Below the pieces are notes generated by a model that saw only the letters and a list, made by a program, of their open reading frames with translations, ran no database searches and was not told the origin of the DNA. A DNA stretch of 64,000 nucleotides, taken from assembly GCA_028564925.1 (NCBI GenBank), contig CM053028.1, positions 361,947,302 through 362,011,301 of the forward strand. The letters run 5' to 3'. Made by a program: the position numbers and the translations under genes. This DNA is from Lithobates sylvaticus (lineage: Eukaryota > Chordata > Amphibia > Anura > Ranidae). Shown piece by piece: positions 57,802-64,000 of the stretch. How positions within the stretch are numbered: the stretch's first letter is position 1; each line of letters opens with the position of its first letter.

Positions 57802-59710
57802 AAGGACAGGGATTCCGCTACTGGGATCATGGTTGCTTTATTCAACCTGGAAACAGGAGGGTCCACCACTGGTGGGGGTAGTCCACTTTTTTAAAAGTGA
57901 TTCTTCAAAAGGGGTAGCATACTGAAAAACGTTTGGAGACCACAAAGGGTGACTTAGGTTTACCTATAAAGGAATGGGAACAACCAATTAAAATAAGGCA
58001 GATATGGAAACACCCTTGGTATGCAAGGTGACTTGTGCGTACCAAAGGACACAGCCACATTTGTGGCCCTGTCAGCCGCATTCCCCCATCTTTAGAGTCT
58101 CCCGCACCGCAGTAACCAGCGCTTTTTCACTCGCTACCGAGACCGCAGAGGATTCATCCTCACTATCTGACAGGTCAGGGGGCGAGATATTAAACCCCCG
58201 TCCCCAGCGTCATCAGGCTGAGCATCAGATGAGACAGACTGAGCAGGGGAAGGCTGGGGACGCTTCCTCCTGAGTCTTTGCCCACACGCTACTTCCACCC
58301 GAGATACCAATGACTCAAGGACCGCCGTCATCGCAACCATGGGAAGCTGGGGTTCCGAGGGACCTGCCACCTCCATGAGGGGACCAGTGGGTGAGATGTG
58401 ACCCTGAGGCTCCATAGGGAAGATGATCCTTTAGTACAAATGAACTTTGGCACCACTAAGGGACACCCCAATGGCCAGAGTACCTATCAGCAGAGAGGGA
58501 GATGCACAAGGACCCCCAAAGACTCACCCTACCAAACGAAGAAGCGCCGCAATTCGGACCCAGCAACACCAATGTCGGTATCCATTTCATATATCCCGGG
58601 GCAGGAAGAAAAGCATAGGGGAGCCAGACCAATGGAAAATGGCCGCCGTAATGTCATCGTACCACCCAAACATGGCCGCCAGCCGCTTGACAGCCTGAAG
58701 CATGCTGCCAGGATCCTCTCTGTGCCTTCAACATCGCTGCACCCTCTGCAAGGGGACCCCTTCCAAAAAGTTACTGTACTCCACCAGGCAGGGTTAACAT
58801 TTAAGGGGACACCGCTGTGCACTCTGCACTGGGACCCCCAAACTGCACACTACCTCACACTGCACCACACAGCAGGGCGTGCACCTAGGGGTCTCCTGCA
58901 CTGGAACCCCCTCCAATACCGCCAGGGTAGGACACACTCAGAAGGGGACTGGTGGGGGGGGGGGGGGGAGACCCCCAGGGGTCTCTGCTGCCTGCCCTGG
59001 GACTCCCACCAATCAGTGGGGAAAGGGGGAAGCCCAGTTTAACCAAGGGACTTTGAGATGGGAGGAGGGATCCTACAGGCAGGTCCGACCATCCCTGGAG
59101 GGTACCCGGGTCCACCCCAAACTGCACAAAAAGGGGGAAAGGGGGGATTGTACTTACTGATCCATGGTGCGGGTGACCCTCCAGACAGAACTCCTCGCCA
59201 CCGAAGTGGGGGCTGTTGGCCAAGGGACCGCTGCGACACGGACCAGAGCCCATTCGTATGCGACCCTGCAAGATGTTTAACTCACGGGCCAGCCTCCGTA
59301 CGTTGAGGCTATATCGCTGCCGACCTAGCGCATAGCTGCGGTCTGCACACGCATGCTGGCTGGACTCGGAAGACCACTGGCTCTAGATTATCCATCCAGT
59401 CGCTCAGCCCGTCAGTTGTTTGCTGATCTTCCAGGAGAAAATGCATGGAAGAGAGAGACAAAGTAAAATTTGCTAGGACCAAAAGATCCCAGCAAGGAGC
59501 TAGGTCCTTACTCCTGACTAGACAGAAATAAACCGAATACCTAGAGCAGAGAGGGGGTTATATACTGACTGAGGACAGCCCATGGGCGTAGCCAGATTTT
59601 TTTTTCCTGCCTAGTCCTACTCCTGCAGAGGCGATATAACCCAATGGTCAAGATTAAGGAGGCGCTGTGTCCGTCGATGAACGAAAGAGAAAATAGCTTA
59701 GCAAAAGACA

Positions 59711-59972
59711 CTAAAGCCTTGTACACTTCACTAGAGATTGACACTGACAGCTCCGGTCAGAGCCACTGTACTAACAATCCGACGTTGGTACAATGATCTC
59801 CCCTGCTGAGCTATTGTGTTCTGACAGGGGGGCCCCAAACACTCCAGTCAGCGCTGGCTGCCATTGGCTAGCGCTGATCGGGAGCCGGACGGCTGCTGGT
59901 TTCCCAGCATGAGACGGTTTTTATTGAACCAGCTGATGTCACCCGACATTCGCCCCATGTGTACTAGGTATA
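59711..59972. mobile_element. MITE with AAGCCTTGTACAC termini
   Basis: The left end taaagccttgtacacttc and the right end ccatgtgtactaggtataaa are imperfect inverted ends, related to 39381-39705. Noncoding. Confidence 0.6.
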
Positions 59973-60714
59973 AAGGATGACACCATTCAGTCCACAAAAA
60001 AAGTTTGTGCTGTCAACCCACAACATAATTTCAACTCAGGACAATCAATGTATTTATTCTGTACTTGCAGGGCCTTTAAAAGCATAAAGCATGAGGAAAT
60101 GTACATGCATTTCAGAAATGTACTAGATCTGATTTGTTTTTATTTTGGTTTGAAGTAATACATAAAACTCAGACCACAAAGTTGTAGGCATTCTGGCCTA
60201 GCACAACAAAGGCATGTTCCTGAAGAGGTGTGCCAAACATAAAAATTACTACTCAAGCACAAATATACCAGCGAACAGCAGGGATGAGACCAGACTTTTC
60301 CAGTTTCTTATCTGAACCCACTTGAGTGTTTCCACGAGAAATCGGTTACCTTTTTCTGTGCCAATCATAAGCAGCCAAGCCATGCCCTGTAGCCAGACAT
60401 TTACACACCCATTGTATACATGCAGCTGGGGGGGCAGGAAATGCCCTGACCGCAGACGAATGACCCAGTACAGATCACAACTTCCTAGAGGGCTGAAATT
60501 GGGATCAGAACACGCCTTAGCTCATCACTACCAAACAGCAATAATAGTTTAATAACAAACTCAAGTTCACATGAAAATTCCCCACATCTCACGTGCTACC
60601 CTTCTATCCTCTAATCTCACAAAAAAATTGTAATAAGTAGAATTGTGAGAAACGTGTGCAATTATGGCAAGTGCACAGATGATATGATACACAGGAACAA
60701 AATGTTTTAAATTG
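59973..60714 (-). other. Unassigned DNA
   Basis: No inverted termini, LINE, DIRS or exon signature was recognised. Searched by eye for the upstream ATP13A3 exons without success. Confidence 0.5.
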
Positions 60715-61251
60715 GGATTGTAACCACTAAAACAACCATGCTATAGCCGAATGACAGGTACAGCACGGCTCGATAACTCTGGGAGGGCGTACATTGACAT
60801 ACTCCCAGATTCGGGCATGCACATGGGAGTATCCGTGATCACCGGGTCCAGAGGATCCGGCACATAACAGCAAATGGGCGCTGACAATGGCAGTTTACCA
60901 CGTGATGGCTCCGCCAAATGACGGAGCGATCTTTTGTAAACAAACCGCGTCATGTCTGGTTCCTCTCTCCCCTCTCTGTATCTATCGGTACAGTGCGAGG
61001 GGAGAGGGGGAGAGATCAGTTGCAGCAGCGCTGTGGGCTGGATCTGTAATGCCCACAGCGCTGCTATGTGCCCATTGCAGCCTCATCCATCCATGCTCAG
61101 CCATCCCTCTGTCATACTCATCCATCCATGCTCAGCCATCTATACTCAGCAATACTCATCCATCCAGCCATACTCATTCATGCTCAGTCATCCCATCCAT
61201 ACTCAGCCATCCACATTTATGGCTCAACCATGCTTAGCCATCCCCATTCAT

Positions 61252-63380
61252 TTTTTTTTTTAACAATAAAGTTTATTATTTTTTCAAAGAAAAATTAAAA
61301 CATTACAACAACTTGTACAGTGGTCCATTTTCAGTAAAAAGACAGACATTTTATACATTATCGTCAAGTGGCTCAGCTACCTTTCCTAGAATGAATTAAC
61401 TATTGCAGTAGACTTTAACCTTTCGTGCACAATAGATCCGAGGTCATTAACCCACGTTCAGCATACCAGGGTGTCTGTCCCCGACTCAAGCAGTGAGGGG
61501 GGGGGGATGTCGAACACATGTGAAGGGATGATGGTAGAAGGGGGAGGGGAGATGATAGAGGCGCGGGGCGCAGGGCCTCTCGTCAGCATTATCACATTAC
61601 AATAAAGACCCATATGTGGTACCTTCTACAGACTAGTCCAGGCTTAAGTTTCTCTTCGCTACCCAGGCCGCCCAAATCTTGTCAAATTTAGTTGGACAGT
61701 TACGTCCAGCGTACGTGAGTTTGTATAGGGGAAGAGCCGAGTTCACCAAGGACCTCCATTGTTGTACTGTTGGTGGGGAGGGGTCCTTCCACTTCAGAAG
61801 TATCGCCTTTCTGGCGTAGAAGGCTGAATAGAACACAAATAGTTTTTTAGATGATGTGGTTGCCAGGTTATCAACTATGCCCAGGAGCAGGGGGATGGGA
61901 TCTCGCGGGACGTGTAGCTTACTGACCGAGTTGATGTCCCCGAGTACCTCGTCCCAAAAAGCCTGTACGAGGGGACAAGACCATACGACATGTATAAACG
62001 TACCTATCTCAGAGGTGCATCTAGGGCATATTGGATCACACGTGGGGTATATCTTGGCCAGTCGTTCTGGGGTGTAATACACCCTATGTATGAATTTGAG
62101 TTGTGTGAACCTATCCCTTGCCGAGACCATGAGGGGAAGGTATTGTTGGATCCCCTCCTCCCAATCGTCGTCAGCAAGGGATGGTATGTCTGCTTGCCAC
62201 TTGTTAAACAGTTGGGTCACCCTAGAGGTATCCAGTACAGCCAACTCGGAGTATAAGGCCGATAGTGTTTTCCCGTCATCTCCTCTAGTCAGAACCTTTT
62301 CAATCCCAGTAGTCTCTAGAGTGATTGGATTCGTGAATTGGGCCCGGAAAGCGTGGCGAAGCTGCAGGTATCGGAAGAACATGTTATTGGGCACCTCCCT
62401 GTCTCTTTTCAAGTCGTCAAACGTGCACACTCCCGCCGGTGTTGTAATGTCAGCCAGTATCGTGATGTTGTGTCTCTCCCACAGCCGTGGATCCGGTATG
62501 GATCGGAAGTGTGGTAGTCTGGGGTTGCCCCATAAGGGGGTATTGGGGGACCATCTGTTAGGTAGCTCCACCTTGGCTCTAACCGTTTCCCACACCCTAA
62601 GTGTAGTGCGCATTGAGGTAGTGACCCGGGGGTTAGACTTAGGGCCGCGGTGAACCAAGCCTCTGAGCTCTGGGTGAGAACCCAGCAGAGCCGCCTCAAG
62701 CGCGGCCGCAGGGTTTACGGGTTCCCGAGCCAGCCACCATTTAACCGTCACCAGTACCGCCGCCCAATAGTATTTCGTAAAACAAGGCATTGCTAATCCA
62801 CCCAGGTGCAGTGGCAGCTGCAGTGTAGTCTTAGCCACACGCGGGGTGCCTCCGTTCCAGATAAAAGAGAGGAGTACGCTGTCCAGTTTAACGAAAAATG
62901 ATTGAGGGATTGTGACTGGGGTTTGTCTAAATAGATAGACAAACTTAGGGAGCACTGCCATTTTTATCAGGTTGACCCTGCCTACCGGTGTGAGGGGAAG
63001 ATTTTTCCACATTGCACATTTCCTAGACAGAAGAGACATTACCGGGACAAGATTCAGGGGGGCAAATTGCTGGATATCTGCATGAACAGTCACTCCAAGA
63101 TATTTAAACTGAGAGACCCTCTGTAAAGGGGTGTTCAGGGGAAGGGTTTCATCCAAGGGGTTCAGTGCGAACAGGGCCGATTTCCCCCAGTTAATGCGGA
63201 CCCCCGAGTATGTGCCAAAAACATCAATGAGTTTCAGGGCTTCTGTGAGTGAGGTTGCGGAGTTTCTCAGGTATAAGAGGGTATCGTCAGCGTATAGTGA
63301 GATTTTTTCCACAATCGGACCAACAGAGATGCCCTTCACTAGTGTTGATGATCTTATTAAAATTGCCATTGGTTCAATCG
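61252..63380 (-). mobile_element. L1/Tx1-like LINE, 5'-truncated, 16-bp target duplication
   Basis: A perfect direct repeat agccatccccattcat at 61236-61251 and 63381-63396 brackets 2129 bp. On the minus strand the 3' end carries an aataaa signal and an 11-bp A tail abutting the left duplication. The 5' end is cut within the reverse transcriptase domain. Intact reading frame and perfect duplication argue for a recent insertion. Confidence 0.95.
61633..63380 (-). CDS. LINE ORF2 C-terminal half (RT palm to CCHC)
   Basis: It is open for about 582 LINE codons with no internal stop. Near its N-terminal end is the reverse transcriptase catalytic box SLYADDTLLYL (YADD about residues 40-43 of the open frame), followed by the thumb region (SGVRINWGKSALFALN, FKYLGVTV). 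A cysteine-histidine motif near residues 462-480 (CPRC ... HVVWSC) and the conserved tail SALPLYKLTYAGRNCP follow. Endonuclease and the first RT blocks are lost to 5' truncation. The frame's apparent first ten residues (MAWMSMNGDG) come from the flanking target DNA. Wording of the motifs fits the L1 clade (Tx1-like). Confidence 0.88.
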
Positions 63381-63660
63381 AGCCATCCCCATTCATGCTC
63401 ATCCATGCCACTAGAGTGCCTCACAAAAGTTTAATAGGTGGTCAAATTAGATTTGAGAAATTTATGCTCCTAAAACACCTGATGCTGCTCCCTGCATGTT
63501 GGGCCTCTGTATGTGGCCAGACCATAGAAAAGTCTCCAACATGTGGTATGGCAATACTCAGGAGGAGTAGGAGAATATATTTTGGGGTGTAATTTTTGGT
63601 ATGTACATGCTATGTGTTAGAAATATTGTATAAATGGACAACTTTGTGTAAAAAAAATAA

Positions 63661-64000
63661 ATAAATAAATAAAAAAGGACATGGACCAAAGTCAGTCATA
63701 CACTTCTAGGTTTTTTTATTTTTTATTTTTTTTTTTCAGCCAGTGTGCGGAACAAAAAAAAAATGTAGGAAAGTTTTTCAGCATGTCCCTTTAACAGAAA
63801 TAGATCAAGCGATCGATTTCTATTGAATGGGAATGGCCTCACACACTGATCGATTTGCTCAGTGAATGGCCAACCTAAGGGGAATAAGATCAATAAAGCA
63901 GGAAGACCAAGATAACCTGACATATGGTCTAAACTTTTCTCATCCTACATTTTTTTTTGTGTTTGTGACCCCACAGGTGGCATTTCCCTTCACTAACTCT
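63661..64000. other. Window end, low-complexity and unassigned
   Basis: An aaat repeat (63655-63675) and a T tract (63713-63737) are followed by sequence with the inverted pair gatcgatttct / gatcgatttgc style words near 63800-63860. Possibly the start of another MITE, but no clear termini. Confidence 0.4.

Larger units (their letters stand above)
55690..59539 (-). pseudogene. DIRS D ORF1-like region, decayed
   Basis: GC-rich minus-strand sequence has Pro/Ser-rich peptides (TSAPPTGSVQWEVTEARG near 55940) and tandem tttgtaggcaccgcagaag copies at 55777 and 55813. It is interrupted by TTAA elements at 56538-56846 and 57118-57801 and has G runs near 58950. Position fits DIRS ORF1. There is no firm motif and the frame is broken repeatedly. 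Confidence 0.45.
49446..59697 (-). mobile_element. DIRS-type element D, split by an LTR element
   Basis: The minus-strand element has a right end (59540-59697: ggggttatatactgactgag, then gcgctgtgtccgtcgatgaa) that is the inverse of 49482-49640. The low-coordinate end is a palindrome (about 49446-49722 plus 54427-54480) cut in its second arm by the LTR element. A recombinase region lies at about 54875-55410 and an ORF1-like region at about 55690-59300. The reverse transcriptase part was not recognised. Two TTAA elements lie inside. Broken fossil. Confidence 0.8.
60715..63660. mobile_element. TTAA-family element (CCACTTACC group) carrying a LINE
   Basis: Sequence at 60740-60790 (ctatagccgaatgacaggtacagcacgg) matches the start of the element at 14469 (ccatagccgaatgacggcta). 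63400-63640 matches 14925-15190, so one element is split by the LINE. The left part includes a tandem array of tcatccatgctcagccat-like words (61080-61245). Neither TTAA terminus is well preserved. Confidence 0.7.

Noticed and set aside
58398-59042. 214-codon plus-strand frame
   Set aside because: It lies antisense to the DIRS D ORF1 region in GC-rich DNA with G runs and has no recognisable motif.
45851-64000. Upstream ATP13A3 exons (KVPSVFKLLIKE region)
   Set aside because: No matching minus-strand coding block with splice sites was found in this span.

Overview
The window looks like intronic, transposon-packed DNA from an anuran amphibian, probably a ranid-type frog. This rests on three things: a vertebrate gene with widely spaced GT-AG exons, abundant TTAA-flanked short inverted-repeat elements, and DIRS-type tyrosine-recombinase retrotransposons. 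The species call is inference. No bacterial genes, CRISPR array, tRNA or rRNA were found.

The only host gene recognised lies on the minus strand. Nine exons between 45850 and 16921 (135, 73, 132, 177, 158, 189, 62, 151 and 117 nt) join in phase with canonical splice sites and encode 398 residues of a P5B-type ATPase. I read it as ATP13A3, a polyamine-transporting endosomal pump. They cover membrane helices M1/M2, the actuator domain, M3, M4 with the PPALP motif, the phosphorylation motif DKTGT and the start of the nucleotide-binding domain. Earlier and later exons were not found and probably lie outside the window. About 1.2 kb of coding sequence is spread over 29 kb.

The remaining sequence is mostly nested mobile DNA. 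From 1 to 9735, a DIRS fragment carries a TTAA element and a 7-kb LTR element with equal-length LTRs (1243-8210). From 9736 to 16.4 kb lie DIRS remnants and MITEs. Introns at 17-45 kb hold many MITEs, a four-level stack around a LINE (23.6-26.1 kb), a DIRS element with reverse transcriptase, RNase H and recombinase regions set inside a TIR element (27.8-33.5 kb), a Tc1 transposon carrying two TTAA elements and one hAT element (34.8-37.3 kb), long hairpins and a 19-bp minisatellite. From 46 to 59.7 kb two DIRS elements lie end to end. The second is split inside its terminal palindrome by an LTR element with a 500-residue Gag-like frame and no visible pol. From 60.7 to 63.7 kb a TTAA-family element contains a young 5'-truncated LINE with a perfect 16-bp target duplication.

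The most unusual content is the pair of LTR elements that keep a coiled-coil Gag-like frame but show no recognisable pol, and the depth of nesting, which is supported by matching target-site duplications.
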